Assembly: GCF_016924665.1 (NCBI RefSeq)
Contig: NZ_JAFFJT010000018.1
Coordinates: 26,229-90,228, forward strand
DNA from: Nocardioides sp. SYSU D00038
Lineage (GTDB): Bacteria > Actinomycetota > Actinomycetes > Propionibacteriales > Nocardioidaceae
Direction: 5' to 3'
Length of the DNA stretch: 64,000 nt
The notes under the pieces are model-generated. The model was not told the DNA's origin, ran no database searches, and saw nothing but the letters and a program-made list of their open reading frames with translations. Both the position numbers and the translations under genes were made by a program. This document shows, in pieces, positions 33,793 through 41,728 of this stretch. The first letter of the stretch is position 1. Every line of letters begins with the position of its first letter.

Positions 33793-33860
33793 AACCCCCG
33801 TGCGCTCCCCGGCCTGCCCCTAGGGTTGCCGCACCGGGCGACGACGACAGCGAGGTGGTC

Positions 33861-35267
33861 ATGCCAGGCGCTGGCCAGGGGAGGCGTGCGGGCGGTCCCC
33901 GCCGCCACCGCGACGCGCTCCTCGCGGTCGTCGCGGCGGTCGTGGCCTTCACCGCCTCCTGGGGGCTGGGGCTGGCCGAGGGCTACGACGACTGGGCCTC
34001 CGAGCACGACCACGAGCTGCTCGACGCGCTCGCGTTCGGCCTCGTCGTGCTGCTGCTCGGCCTCTCGCTGGCCGGCTGGCGGCGCGGCCTCCGCGCCCGC
34101 GACGACGCGGAACGGGCCGCGGCCACCGACCGCGCCCTCAGCGAGACCGCCGAGCGCTACCGCTCGCTGTTCGACTACCACCCCCACGGCGTGTTCACCG
34201 TCGACCTCGAAGGCCGCTTCGGCAGCGCCAACCCCGCCTGCGAGCGGATCAGCGGCTGGACCACCGAGGAGCTCGAGGGCACGCCGTTCCTCGAGCTGCT
34301 CCGCGAGGAGGACCGGGGGCCGGTGCTGGAGCTGTTCGGCGCGCTGCTCGACCGACGGCCCCAGCAGTTCGAGGCCTCGATCCTGCACCGCTCCGGCCGG
34401 CCGGTGCCGCTGAGCCTCACCGGGCTCCCGATCGTCGTCGACGACGAGGTGGTGGGCGTCTACGGCATCGCCGAGGACATCTCGCAGCGCGCCCAGATGC
34501 AGGCCCGGCTCGCCGACGCCCGGGTCACCGCCGAGCGCGCCACCGAGGCGAAGTCGCGGTTCCTGGCCACGATGAGCCACGAGATCCGCACCCCGCTCAC
34601 CAGCGTGCTGGCCTCCCTGGAGCTGCTCCGCGAGACCGAGCTCGACGACGAGCAGCGCGAGCTGACCCGGATCATGGACCGCTCCGGCGTCCGGCTGCTC
34701 CGCCTGGTCGACGACATCCTCGACTACTCCCGGCTGGAGGCCGGGGCGGTCGCGCCGGAGGCGGTGCCGTTCGCCGTCCGCGACCTCCTCGACGAGACCA
34801 CCGTGCTGCTGCGCCCCCAGGCCGAGCGCAAGGGCGTGGTGGTGAGCGCGGTGGCCGACCCGGACCTGCCGGCGCCCGTCGTCGGCGACGTCACCCGGAT
34901 CCTGCAGGTGCTCACCAACCTCGCCGGCAACTCGGTGAAGTTCACCGACGAGGGCTGGGTGCGCCTCTCCGCCGACCTCCAGTCTCGGCGCGGCGACGTG
35001 GCCGAGGTGCTGTTCAAGGTCGTCGACTCGGGCATGGGGCTCGGCGAGGACGTCGACGCCACCGAGATCTTCGACTCCTTCACCCAGGGCGACCCCAGCG
35101 TGCCGCGCCGGTTCGGCGGCACCGGCCTGGGCCTGGCCATCGCCAAGGAGGCCGTCACCCTGATGGGCGGCTCGATCTGGGCCGAGGCGCACGCCCACGG
35201 CCGCGGCGCGACGTTCTCGTTCCAGCTGCCGCTGCGGGTGACGCCCGATCGGCGCGCGACCGGCTGA
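33861..35267 (+). CDS. Orphan membrane PAS-domain sensor histidine kinase
   Basis: The 468-residue protein has two membrane helices (about 18-37 and 53-72), a PAS domain (about 100-210: RYRSLFDYHPHGVFTVDLEGRFGSANPACERISGW), and a HisKA domain with SRFLATMSHEIRTPLTSVL (phosphoacceptor His240). The HATPase domain follows with VLTNLAGNSVKFTDEG (N box), DSGMGLGED (G1) and GGTGLGLAIAKEAVTLMGG (G2). It resembles hybrid kinases but lacks a receiver domain, and no response regulator is adjacent, so its partner lies elsewhere. The signal is unknown. It ends 24 bp before the amidase start. Confidence 0.9.
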   Translation: MPGAGQGRRAGGPRRHRDALLAVVAAVVAFTASWGLGLAEGYDDWASEHDHELLDALAFGLVVLLLGLSLAGWRRGLRARDDAERAAATDRALSETAERYRSLFDYHPHGVFTVDLEGRFGSANPACERISGWTTEELEGTPFLELLREEDRGPVLELFGALLDRRPQQFEASILHRSGRPVPLSLTGLPIVVDDEVVGVYGIAEDISQRAQMQARLADARVTAERATEAKSRFLATMSHEIRTPLTSVLASLELLRETELDDEQRELTRIMDRSGVRLLRLVDDILDYSRLEAGAVAPEAVPFAVRDLLDETTVLLRPQAERKGVVVSAVADPDLPAPVVGDVTRILQVLTNLAGNSVKFTDEGWVRLSADLQSRRGDVAEVLFKVVDSGMGLGEDVDATEIFDSFTQGDPSVPRRFGGTGLGLAIAKEAVTLMGGSIWAEAHAHGRGATFSFQLPLRVTPDRRATG

Positions 35268-35291
35268 GGGCCGATGCCCTACCGTGCCTGC

Positions 35292-36743
35292 ATGGACGAC
35301 GCCCCCGCGCAGCCCGGACGGCCGGCCCACCACGAGCCGCGACAGCGCGTGCACGCCTTCGGCGACGACGCCCTCGGCACCCACGACGCCGTGGGCCTGG
35401 TCGAGGCCATCCAGTCCGGCGCGGTCTCGATCCCCGAGGTCGTCGAGGCGGCCATCGCCCGGGTCGAGCAGGTCGACCCCGTGCTCAACGCGATGGCCCA
35501 CCGCGCCTACGACCGGGCGCGCACCGAGGCCAGCGACCCGCGCGGGGGCTGGTTCGCGGGCGTGCCGACCCTGGTCAAGGACAACGTCGACGTGCGGGGC
35601 ATGCCGACCCGCAACGGCAGCGACGCCTACGTCGCCGCACCGAGCCGGGCCGACGGCGACTTCGCCCGGATGTACCTCGCGACCGGGCTGCTGCCGCTGG
35701 GCAAGTCGCAGCTCTCCGAGTACGGCTTCTCGGCCGCCGCCGAGCACCCGCGGCTCGGCCCGGTGCGCAGTCCGTGGCACACCGCGCACGTGGCCGGTGC
35801 GTCGTCGTCCGGCTCGGCCGCGCTGGTGGCCGCGGGCGCGGTGCCGATCGCCCACGCCAACGACGGCGGCGGCTCCATCCGGATCCCCGCCTCGGTCAAC
35901 GGCCTGGTCGGGCTCAAGCCGACCCGCGACCGGCTGGCGCAGGACAAGCTGATGCGGGACATGCCGATCCGGATCGTCTCCGACGGCGTCGTGACCCGCT
36001 CGGTGCGGGACACCGCGGCGTTCCTGCGCGAGGCCGAGAAGGTCTACCGCGCCCTCTCGCTCCCGCCCGTCGGCGACATCACCCGGCCGGGCCGGGCGCG
36101 GCTGCGGATCGGCGTCCAGACCGACAGCGTGCAGGGCCGCCGGGCCTCCGCCGAGGTCACCGAGCTCACCCTCAAGACCGCCGCGCTGCTCGAGGAGCTC
36201 GGCCACCGCGTCGAGCCGGTCCGTGCGCCGGTGCCGGAAGGCTTCCCGCAGCTCTTCGTGCGCTACTGGGCCCTGCTCGCGTTCTTCATCGTCCGCACCG
36301 GCCGCCGCACCTACGGCCCGAGCTGGGACCCCGGCCGCCTCGACAACCTCACCCTCGGCCTGGCCCGCCACGCCGGGCGCAACCTGCACCGGATGCCGGC
36401 CACCATCGCCCGGCTGCGCCTGGCCGCCCGCGCCTCGACCCGCTTCTTCTCGCGGTACGACGTCGTGCTCACCCCGACGCTGGCCCACGAGACCCCGCGG
36501 GTCGGGCACCTCGACCCGACCCAGGACTACGACACGATCATGGAGCGGCTGATGGAGTGGGTGCAGTTCACGCCGATCCAGAACGTGACCGGTGAGCCGG
36601 CCATCAGCCTGCCCCTCGCGACCACCGCCGCGGGGCTGCCCCAGGGCATGATGCTGGGGGCCGCGCGGGGGCGCGAGGCGACCCTCCTGGAGCTCGCCTA
36701 CGAGCTCGAGGAAGCGGCGCCGTTCGCCTCGATCCGCGCCTGA
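35292..36743 (+). CDS. Amidase signature family enzyme
   Basis: The 483-residue protein has the amidase core: GVPTLVKDNVDVRGMPTRNGS (catalytic Lys), AGASSSGSAALVAAGAVPIAHANDGGGSIRIPAS (cis-Ser in SSSGS and nucleophile Ser in GGGSIRIPAS), and the C-terminal EPAISLPLATTAAGLPQGMML. It hydrolyses amide bonds; the family includes GatA, but the sequence lacks a linked gatB or gatC and looks like a catabolic amidase. The ATG at 35292 was chosen over 35274 because TACCGT lies 6 nt upstream. The tRNA genes follow after 63 bp. Confidence 0.88.
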   Translation: MDDAPAQPGRPAHHEPRQRVHAFGDDALGTHDAVGLVEAIQSGAVSIPEVVEAAIARVEQVDPVLNAMAHRAYDRARTEASDPRGGWFAGVPTLVKDNVDVRGMPTRNGSDAYVAAPSRADGDFARMYLATGLLPLGKSQLSEYGFSAAAEHPRLGPVRSPWHTAHVAGASSSGSAALVAAGAVPIAHANDGGGSIRIPASVNGLVGLKPTRDRLAQDKLMRDMPIRIVSDGVVTRSVRDTAAFLREAEKVYRALSLPPVGDITRPGRARLRIGVQTDSVQGRRASAEVTELTLKTAALLEELGHRVEPVRAPVPEGFPQLFVRYWALLAFFIVRTGRRTYGPSWDPGRLDNLTLGLARHAGRNLHRMPATIARLRLAARASTRFFSRYDVVLTPTLAHETPRVGHLDPTQDYDTIMERLMEWVQFTPIQNVTGEPAISLPLATTAAGLPQGMMLGAARGREATLLELAYELEEAAPFASIRA

Positions 36744-36806
36744 ACCGAGCCCGTGGGGGCCGATTTCTGCATCGGGCCGACCCGTGTGTATCGTTCTCCG
36801 TCGTTG

Positions 36807-36879
36807 CCCCTTTAGCTCAGTCGGCAGAGCGTCTCCATGGTAAGGAGAAGGTCTACGGTTCGATTCCGTAAAGGGGCTC
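36807..36879 (+). tRNA. tRNA-Thr (GGT)
   Basis: The 73-nt gene folds as a complete cloverleaf: acceptor GCCCCTT/AAGGGGC, D arm TAGCTCAGTCGGCAGAGC, anticodon stem TCTCC/GGAGA with loop ATGGTAA (anticodon GGT), and T arm ACGG-TTCGATT-CCGT. CCA is not encoded. A TATCGT box about 12 bp upstream is a possible -10. Its position before tRNA-Met and rpmG is conserved in actinobacteria. Confidence 0.96.
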
Positions 36880-36931
36880 TGGGTGGGGGTTGTGACCGCG
36901 AGCCATACTCGAGTCGCAACCCCTCTCATGT

Positions 36932-37005
36932 GGCGGGGTAGCTCAGGTGGTTAGAGCACACGGCTCATAATCGTGGTGTCGCGGGTTCGAGTCCCGCCCC
37001 CGCTA
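36932..37005 (+). tRNA. tRNA-Met (CAT), elongator type
   Basis: The 74-nt gene has acceptor GGCGGGG paired with CCCCGCT, D arm GTAGCTCAGGTGGTTAGAGC, anticodon stem CACGG/TCGTG with loop CTCATAA (anticodon CAT), and T arm GCGGG-TTCGAGT-CCCGC. The terminal G-U at 1:72 and the lack of three G-C pairs below the anticodon exclude the initiator. Its place directly before rpmG matches elongator tRNA-Met in this conserved cluster. Confidence 0.93.
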
Positions 37006-37058
37006 CTCAGCACGACCACCGAGCACCACCAGCTGCACCAGCAACCGAAGGACTTCCC

Positions 37059-37229
37059 GTGGCCAGCAAGAGCTCCGACGTTCGCCCCAAGATCACGCTC
37101 GCGTGCGTGGACTGCAAGGAGCGCAACTACATCACCAAGAAGAACCGGCGCAACGACCCCGACCGCCTCGAGCTGTCGAAGTTCTGCCCGCGCTGCCGCA
37201 AGCACACCGAGCACCGCGAGACCCGCTAG
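37059..37229 (+). CDS. rpmG: 50S ribosomal protein L33
   Basis: The 56-residue protein starts with a GTG behind GAAGGAC and reads as the zinc-binding (C+) form of L33, with CVDC near residue 16 and CPRC near residue 43. It is basic and of typical length, and it lies between tRNA-Met and the hadAB pair exactly as in mycobacteria. Being a C+ type, it may have a zinc-independent paralogue elsewhere in the genome. Confidence 0.95.
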   Translation: MASKSSDVRPKITLACVDCKERNYITKKNRRNDPDRLELSKFCPRCRKHTEHRETR

Positions 37230-37235
37230 TCCGCA

Positions 37236-37311
37236 GGTCGGGCCCAGCCCCGACCCGTGCTCGGAACAGAGTTCCGTCCGACCCGCCCGGCAACCTGCGC
37301 CGGGCGGGTCG
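37236..37311. terminator. Three consecutive hairpins after rpmG
   Basis: GGTCGGG/CCCGACC (37236-37255), CGGAAC/GTTCCG (37262-37276) and CGACCCGCCCGG/CCGGGCGGGTCG with a 9-nt loop (37279-37311, 12 perfect pairs) lie in series between rpmG and hadA. The third is the strongest. They probably end the tRNA-rpmG transcript before the separate hadAB-murB unit. Confidence 0.75.
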
Positions 37312-37375
37312 ACGTCGTTCCGGGGCCCTCCGTACCCCTCCCTACCCCTCCCTGACACGCCCTAGGCTGGGACCC

Positions 37376-37783
37376 ATGCCCGTCGACGCCGGCCTCGTGG
37401 GCCGCACCTTCCCGCCGACCGAGCCCTACGACGTCACGGCCCACGCCGTGCGGGCCTTCGCCGAGGCCACCGGCACGCCGTGGACCGACGGCGACCCGGC
37501 CCCCGCCACGTTCCCGATCGTGGTCGCCTTCGCCGCCATGCAGGCCCTGATGGACGACCCCACCGTCGGCATCGAGCTCCACCACGTCGTCCACGGCGAG
37601 CAGCGCTTCGTCCACGAGCGGCCGGTGGTCGCGGGCGACCGGCTGACCGCCGAGCTCACCGTCGAGACCCTGCGCCAGGTCGGCGGCGCCGACATCATCG
37701 GCACCTCCTCCGCGCTCACCGACGCCGACGGCGCCTTGGTCTGCACCGCGCGGGCCACCCTGGTGCACAAGGCCGGTGCCTGA
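37376..37783 (+). CDS. hadA: (3R)-hydroxyacyl-ACP dehydratase subunit HadA-like
   Basis: The 135-residue protein has the MaoC-like N-terminal hot-dog fold (DAGLVGRTFPPTEPYDVTAHAVRAFAEATG, then GIELHHVVHGEQRFVHERPVVAGDRLTAELTVE), without the hydratase-2 active-site motif. In mycobacteria HadA pairs with catalytic HadB as a dehydratase of fatty-acid or mycolate elongation. The order rpmG-hadA-hadB is the same here, although this lineage is not expected to make mycolic acids, so the substrate may differ. TAGGCT lies 7 nt before the ATG, suggesting a leaderless start. Its stop overlaps hadB by one base (TGATG). Confidence 0.82.
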   Translation: MPVDAGLVGRTFPPTEPYDVTAHAVRAFAEATGTPWTDGDPAPATFPIVVAFAAMQALMDDPTVGIELHHVVHGEQRFVHERPVVAGDRLTAELTVETLRQVGGADIIGTSSALTDADGALVCTARATLVHKAGA

Positions 37784-38172
37784 TGACCACGGAGCTGGAG
37801 CCGCGCACCTACCGGGTCACCCGCGCCGACCTGGTCGCCTACGCCGCCGCGAGCGGCGACCCCAACCCGATCCACCAGGACGAGGACGTCGCCCGCGCCG
37901 TCGGCCTGCCCGGAGTGATCGCCCACGGGATGTACACCCTCGCCCTGGCCGCGCGCTACGTCGACGAGTGGGCCGGGCGGTCCGGCCGGATCGTCGAGCT
38001 CGGCGCCAAGTTCACCCGCCCCGTCGTCGTACCTGCGGGGGAGGAGGGCGCGGAGGTCTCGGTCAGCGGCGTGCTCCACACCGACGAGGACGGCGTCGAG
38101 ACCGTGGCCCTCACCGTCACCTGCGACGGCCAGAAGGTGCTCGGCAACCCGCGGGCGGTCCTGCGTGCCTGA
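37783..38172 (+). CDS. hadB: (3R)-hydroxyacyl-ACP dehydratase subunit HadB-like (MaoC hydratase)
   Basis: The 129-residue hot-dog protein carries the hydratase-2 motif YAAASGDPNPIHQDEDVARAVGLPG, with the catalytic Asp and His, followed by IAHGMYTLALAARYVDEW. It supplies the active site for the HadA-like partner directly upstream. Start and stop overlaps (1 bp with hadA, 8 bp with murB) indicate a single transcript hadA-hadB-murB. Assignment by motif and synteny is strong; the true substrate is inferred. Confidence 0.88.
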   Translation: MTTELEPRTYRVTRADLVAYAAASGDPNPIHQDEDVARAVGLPGVIAHGMYTLALAARYVDEWAGRSGRIVELGAKFTRPVVVPAGEEGAEVSVSGVLHTDEDGVETVALTVTCDGQKVLGNPRAVLRA

Positions 38173-39175
38173 GCTGCGCGAGCGCACCACCCTGCGCCTC
38201 GGCGGACCCGCCGACGAGTGGGTCACCGCGACCACCGAGGACGAGCTGGTGGCCGCGCTCGACACCGACCTGCCGGTTCTCCTGCTCGGCGGCGGCAGCA
38301 ACCTGGTCGTCGCTGACGAGGGCTTCCGGGGCCGGGTGGTCGAGATCGCCACCCGCGGGGTGCGCAGCGACGCCGACGACGACCCGACCTGCGGCGGCGC
38401 GATGGTCACCGTCGCCGCCGGCGAGGGCTGGGACGACCTGGTCGCGCTCGCGGTGCAGCGCCGCTGGATCGGCGTCGAGGCGCTCTCGGGCATCCCGGGG
38501 TCGGTGGGCGCGACGCCGATCCAGAACGTCGGCGCCTACGGCCAGGAGGTCGCCCAGACCATCGCGTCGGTGCGGGTGTGGGACCGGGTGCTGCGCGGCG
38601 TGCGTACCTTCGCCAACGCCGACTGCCAGTTCTCCTACCGCCACTCCCGGTTCAAGGCCGACCCGCAGCGGCACGTCGTCCTCGACGTCACCTTCCAGCT
38701 GCGCCAGGGCGATCTCGGCGAGCCGGTGCGCTACGCCGAGCTGGCGGCCGCCCTCGGCGTCGAGGTCGGCACCCGGGCGCCCGCGGCCGAGGTGCGCGAG
38801 GCGGTGCTGGCCCTGCGCCGGGCCAAGGGCATGGTGCTCGACGCTGCCGACCACGACACCTGGAGCGCCGGCTCGTTCTTCACCAACCCGGTCGTCGCCC
38901 CCGACGTCGTGCCCGACGGCGCCCCGGCCTGGCCCCAGCCCGACGGCCGGGTCAAGACCAGCGCCGCCTGGCTGATCGAGCACGCCGGCTTCTCGAAGGG
39001 CCACGGCACCGACCGGGCCTCCCTGTCGACCAAGCACACCCTCGCCCTCACCAACCGCGGCACCGCCACCACCGCCGACCTCCTCGCCCTCGCCCGCGAG
39101 GTCCGCGACGGTGTCGAGTCCCGCTTCGGCATCCGCCTCGTCAACGAGCCGGTGCTGGTGGGGTGTGAGCTGTAG
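38165..39175 (+). CDS. murB: UDP-N-acetylenolpyruvoylglucosamine reductase
   Basis: The 336-residue enzyme has the FAD-binding PCMH-type region: VLLLGGGSNLVVADEGFRG and LSGIPGSVGATPIQNVGAYGQE, then FSYRHSRFK (catalytic Arg region), SAGSFFTNPVV with the catalytic Ser, and a C-terminal LIEHAGFSKG. It makes UDP-N-acetylmuramate with NADPH in peptidoglycan synthesis. The GTG at 38165 overlaps hadB by 8 bp. Two hairpins follow within 45 bp. Next to hadAB this is a normal actinobacterial position. Confidence 0.95.
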   Translation: MPELRERTTLRLGGPADEWVTATTEDELVAALDTDLPVLLLGGGSNLVVADEGFRGRVVEIATRGVRSDADDDPTCGGAMVTVAAGEGWDDLVALAVQRRWIGVEALSGIPGSVGATPIQNVGAYGQEVAQTIASVRVWDRVLRGVRTFANADCQFSYRHSRFKADPQRHVVLDVTFQLRQGDLGEPVRYAELAAALGVEVGTRAPAAEVREAVLALRRAKGMVLDAADHDTWSAGSFFTNPVVAPDVVPDGAPAWPQPDGRVKTSAAWLIEHAGFSKGHGTDRASLSTKHTLALTNRGTATTADLLALAREVRDGVESRFGIRLVNEPVLVGCEL

Positions 39176-39184
39176 GCGCCACCC

Positions 39185-39220
39185 GCTGCTCGAGCAGCGA
39201 GCGCCAGCGATCGTGGCGCT
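39185..39220. terminator. Two adjacent hairpins after murB
   Basis: GCTGCTCGAGCAGC (39185-39198) is a perfect palindrome. AGCGCCA (39200-39206) pairs with TGGCGCT (39214-39220) around a 7-nt loop. They begin 10 bp after the murB stop and run into the first interspersed repeat. Confidence 0.55.
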
Positions 39221-39343
39221 GGTCGAGGTGCGAAGGCCGCCAGGCCTGAGCCTCGAGACCCGGTGAGCCGAGCGCCGACCGCTGGTCGAGGTGCGAAGGC
39301 CGCCAGGCCTGAGCCTCGAGACCCGGTGAGCCGAACGCCCTCC
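39218..39343 (+). repeat. Tandem pair of interspersed palindromic repeats (63-bp units)
   Basis: Two nearly identical 63-bp units, starting at 39218 and 39281, each read GCTGGTCGAGGTGCGA - apex AGGCC-GCCA-GGCCT - GAGCCTCGAGACCCGGTGAG. They open the gene-free block 39176-40127. The apex is self-complementary but unlike that of copies 1-3. Confidence 0.85.
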
Positions 39344-40030
39344 CTGTAGCGGGCGACTCCGCGGACGGGGCTGAGGCGGGTGGTGACTGCGGGGTTGGTG
39401 TGATCCGGCCGAGTGGTGACTGTGGGTGGGGGTGGGTGCGGGGTGCCGCGCGTGGTGGGCACTGCGGCTGCTGCGCGCCGGACGTCGTTCGGCACTCGTT
39501 GCCGTGTCGCCGGACGCTGCCCTGCCGTTCCCCGGCCGTCGCTTCGGCGCCACGCCGCCGTCTACGTGCCGAACGCCGCCCGTCTCTCCGCCGCCTCCGT
39601 GCCCTGCGGCGCGGCACGCCAGCGTGCGGTGGTCGAGGTGCGAAGGCCGCTGGGCCTGAGCCTCGAGACCCGGTGAGGCGAGGGCCCTCCCCCTGTAGCG
39701 GGCGACTCCGGGGACGGGGCTCGGGCGGGTGGTGACTGTGGGGTTGGTGTTATCTGGGCGGGTGGTGACTGTGGGGTGGGTGTGGGTGCGGGGTGCCGCG
39801 CGTGGGTGGGCACTGCGGCTGCTGCGCGCCGGACGTCGTTCGGCACTCGTTGCCGTGTCGCCGGACGCTGCCCTGCGGTGCCCCGGCGTTCGTGTCGGCG
39901 CCACGCCGCCGTTGACGTGCCGAACGCCGCCCGTCGCTCCGCCGCCTCCGTGCCGTGCGGCGCGGCATCCCGGCGTGCGGTGGTCGAGGTGCGAAGGCCG
40001 CTAGGCCTGAGCCTCGAGACCCCGTACGAC
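39344..40030. repeat. Tandem duplication of an approximately 350-bp non-coding unit
   Basis: Two copies run from about 39344 to 39691 and about 39692 to 40030, with a period of 349-351 bp. Shared landmarks include GCGGGCGACTCC at 39349 and 39698 and GTGCCGAACGCCGCCCGT at 39566 and 39917. Each contains the inverted repeat CGTTCGGCAC ... GTGCCGAACG (39486-39495 with 39566-39575 in copy 1) and ends in an interspersed hairpin repeat (39627-39690 and 39978-40021, apices AGGCC-GCTG-GGCCT and AGGCC-GCTA-GGCCT). No convincing gene lies in either copy. Confidence 0.8.
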
Positions 40031-40072
40031 GAGAACCCTCCCGCTCCCACCGGAGGGCGTTCGGCCGGCGCG

Positions 40073-40105
40073 GGTTTCGAGGCTCGCTCCGCTCGCACCT
40101 CAACC
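40073..40105 (-). repeat. Interspersed palindromic repeat, inverted copy
   Basis: The plus strand reads GGTTTCGAGGCTCG, a short apex, then CTCGCACCTCAACC, i.e. the family in reverse orientation with GGTT/AACC and GAGG/CCTC outer pairs. It ends 22 bp before the stop of the leftward membrane-protein gene and may serve as its terminator. Confidence 0.75.
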
Positions 40106-40127
40106 GGCGCAGCTCCCCCAGGCGGCG

Positions 40128-40670
40128 TCAGGCCGTCGGCACCGACATCACGAAGCCGAAGAGGAGCACCATCCCCACGATCGCCAGGACCAGGAGGAGC
40201 GTGCCGACGACGCCCATCACCAGCCCGGCGGTGGCGGCGCCCTCGTTGCCGTAGGTGCCGGGGGCGGCGCGGCGGATCTGGCCGCGGGCGCGGGCGCCCA
40301 GCACCCAGGCGACGGGGGAGCAGACCGCCAGGGGGAGGGTGGCGCAGCAGACGAAGGCGCCGACGGTGCCGACCAGCCCCACGATCCCGAGCGTCATCGC
40401 GGTCTGGGCGCCGCCGTGGTTGCCGGTCGGGTACGCCGGGAGGTACGCCGGCGTCCAGTACGGGGGCGGCTGCTGCGGAGGAGGCGGGGGCTGCTGGGGC
40501 CACTGCTGGGTCGGCCACGGCGTGGTGGGTGGCTCCTCGCCCCAGCCGGGGTGGGACGACGACGGCGACGCCGGCGGCGGGTACGGCTCGTACGACGGGC
40601 CGCCCCCCGCAGGAGGTTCAGGCGGCTCGGGGCGCACGGGCTGGGTGGGCTCGGGCTCGTGGTCGCTCAC
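40128..40670 (-). CDS. Small membrane protein with a proline-rich tail (DUF4190-like)
   Basis: The 180-residue protein has about 95 N-terminal residues rich in Pro, Gln and Tyr, then two membrane helices: AQTAMTLGIVGLVGTVGAFVCC ... LAVCSPVAWVLGARARGQI and GNEGAATAGLVMGVVGTLLLVLAIVGMVLL. The short GARARGQIRR loop with downstream Gly-rich helix is the DUF4190 pattern common in actinobacteria. Function is unknown. The GTG overlaps the adenosine deaminase stop by 4 bp, so it is last in the aspC-add operon. Confidence 0.72.
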   Translation of the reverse strand: MSDHEPEPTQPVRPEPPEPPAGGGPSYEPYPPPASPSSSHPGWGEEPPTTPWPTQQWPQQPPPPPQQPPPYWTPAYLPAYPTGNHGGAQTAMTLGIVGLVGTVGAFVCCATLPLAVCSPVAWVLGARARGQIRRAAPGTYGNEGAATAGLVMGVVGTLLLVLAIVGMVLLFGFVMSVPTA

Positions 40671-41728
40671 GGGGCGGTCCCCTCCAGCCAGGCGTCGACG
40701 TCGGCGAGCAGGCGGCGCTTGGTGTCGTCGGGTGCGGCGGAGGCGCGCACCGACATCCGGGCCAGCTCGGCGAGCTGGGCGTCGGTCAGGTCGTGGGCGG
40801 CGCGCATCGCGGCGTACTGCCCGAGCAGCTGGGACCCGAAGAGCAGCGGGTCGTCGGCGCCGAGGGCGACGGTGGCGCCGGCCTCGAGCAGCGTGGGCAG
40901 CGGCACCGAGGTGAGGTCGGAGTAGACACCGAGGGCGACGTTGGAGGTCGGGCAGACCTCGAGGGCGACGCCCTGCTCGACGATCCGCTCCAGCAGCGCC
41001 GGGTCCTCGGCCGAGCGGATGCCGTGGCCGAGCCGCTGCGCGTGGAGCGTGTCGAGGCAGGTGCGCACGTGCTCGGGGCCGCGCAGCTCCCCGCCGTGCG
41101 GCACCAGCCGCAGGCCGGCCCGCTCCGCGATGCGGAACGCGCCCTCGAAGTCGGCCGTCGAGCCGCGCCGCTCGTCGTTGGAGAGCCCGAAGCCCACCAC
41201 CCCGCGGTCGGCGTAGCGGGCGGCGAGGCGGGCCAGGGTCCGGGCGTCCAGGGGGTGCCGGGTGCGGTTGGCGGCGATCACGACGGCCATCCCCAGCCCG
41301 GTGGCCTCCGACGCGACGCGCACCGCGTCGAGCACCAGGTCGGTGAAGTCGGTGATGTTGCCGAACCGGGCGGCGTAGCCGCTGGGGTCGACCTGGATCT
41401 CCAGCCAGCGGCCGCCGTCGCGGACGTCGTCCTCGGCCGCCTCGAGCACCAGCCGACGTACGTCGTCCTCGGTGCGCAGCACCGACCGGGCGACGTCGTA
41501 GAGCCGCTGGAACCGGAACCAGCCCTTCTCGTCGGCCGCGCTCAGCCGCGGCGGCCACTCGCTCACGAGCGAGTCGGGCAGCGAGATGCCGTCGCGCTCG
41601 GCGAGCTCGAGCAGCGTGCCGTGGCGCATCGAGCCGGTGAAGTGCAGGTGCAGGTGGGCCTTGGGCAGGGCGCGCAGGTCCCGCGCGTCAGACGTGTGGA
41701 CGGTCCCGGGGTCCGCGCTGGCCGCCAC
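40667..41728 (-). CDS. add: Adenosine deaminase family protein
   Basis: The 353-residue TIM-barrel hydrolase shows metal ligands in PKAHLHLHFTGSM, a LVPHGGELRGPEH segment (catalytic Glu and His), RLGHGIRSAEDP, and GADDPLLFGSQLLGQY with the metal-binding Asp. These are the adenosine/adenine deaminase landmarks, though TGSM replaces the usual EGTL-like text after HLH, and adenine deaminase or a related aminohydrolase is possible. The GTG directly abuts the aminotransferase stop, so the genes are one operon. Role: purine salvage. Confidence 0.85.
   Translation of the reverse strand: MAASADPGTVHTSDARDLRALPKAHLHLHFTGSMRHGTLLELAERDGISLPDSLVSEWPPRLSAADEKGWFRFQRLYDVARSVLRTEDDVRRLVLEAAEDDVRDGGRWLEIQVDPSGYAARFGNITDFTDLVLDAVRVASEATGLGMAVVIAANRTRHPLDARTLARLAARYADRGVVGFGLSNDERRGSTADFEGAFRIAERAGLRLVPHGGELRGPEHVRTCLDTLHAQRLGHGIRSAEDPALLERIVEQGVALEVCPTSNVALGVYSDLTSVPLPTLLEAGATVALGADDPLLFGSQLLGQYAAMRAAHDLTDAQLAELARMSVRASAAPDDTKRRLLADVDAWLEGTAP

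Noticed and set aside
35274..35291. Upstream ATG as the amidase start
   Set aside because: It overlaps a TACCGT box placed 6 nt before the ATG at 35292, which starts the more usual N-terminus.
33285..36929. 1214-codon open frame on the minus strand opposite the kinase and amidase genes
   Set aside because: It is antisense to three genes with clear family motifs; long antisense frames arise from GC-rich codon bias, and its translation shows no domain.
36932..37005. Considered as initiator tRNA or as tRNA-Ile2 with CAT anticodon
   Set aside because: No initiator-type G-C triplets at the anticodon stem; the position before rpmG matches elongator tRNA-Met.
39395..40040. Open frames across the duplicated non-coding block, considered as a real gene
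   Set aside because: Frames differ between the two copies, codon composition is abnormal and no protein motif is present.
39218..40110. Considered as a CRISPR array or an integron attC series
   Set aside because: The repeats are irregularly spaced, in both orientations and without uniform spacers; no cas or integrase genes are present and the block recurs elsewhere in the window.
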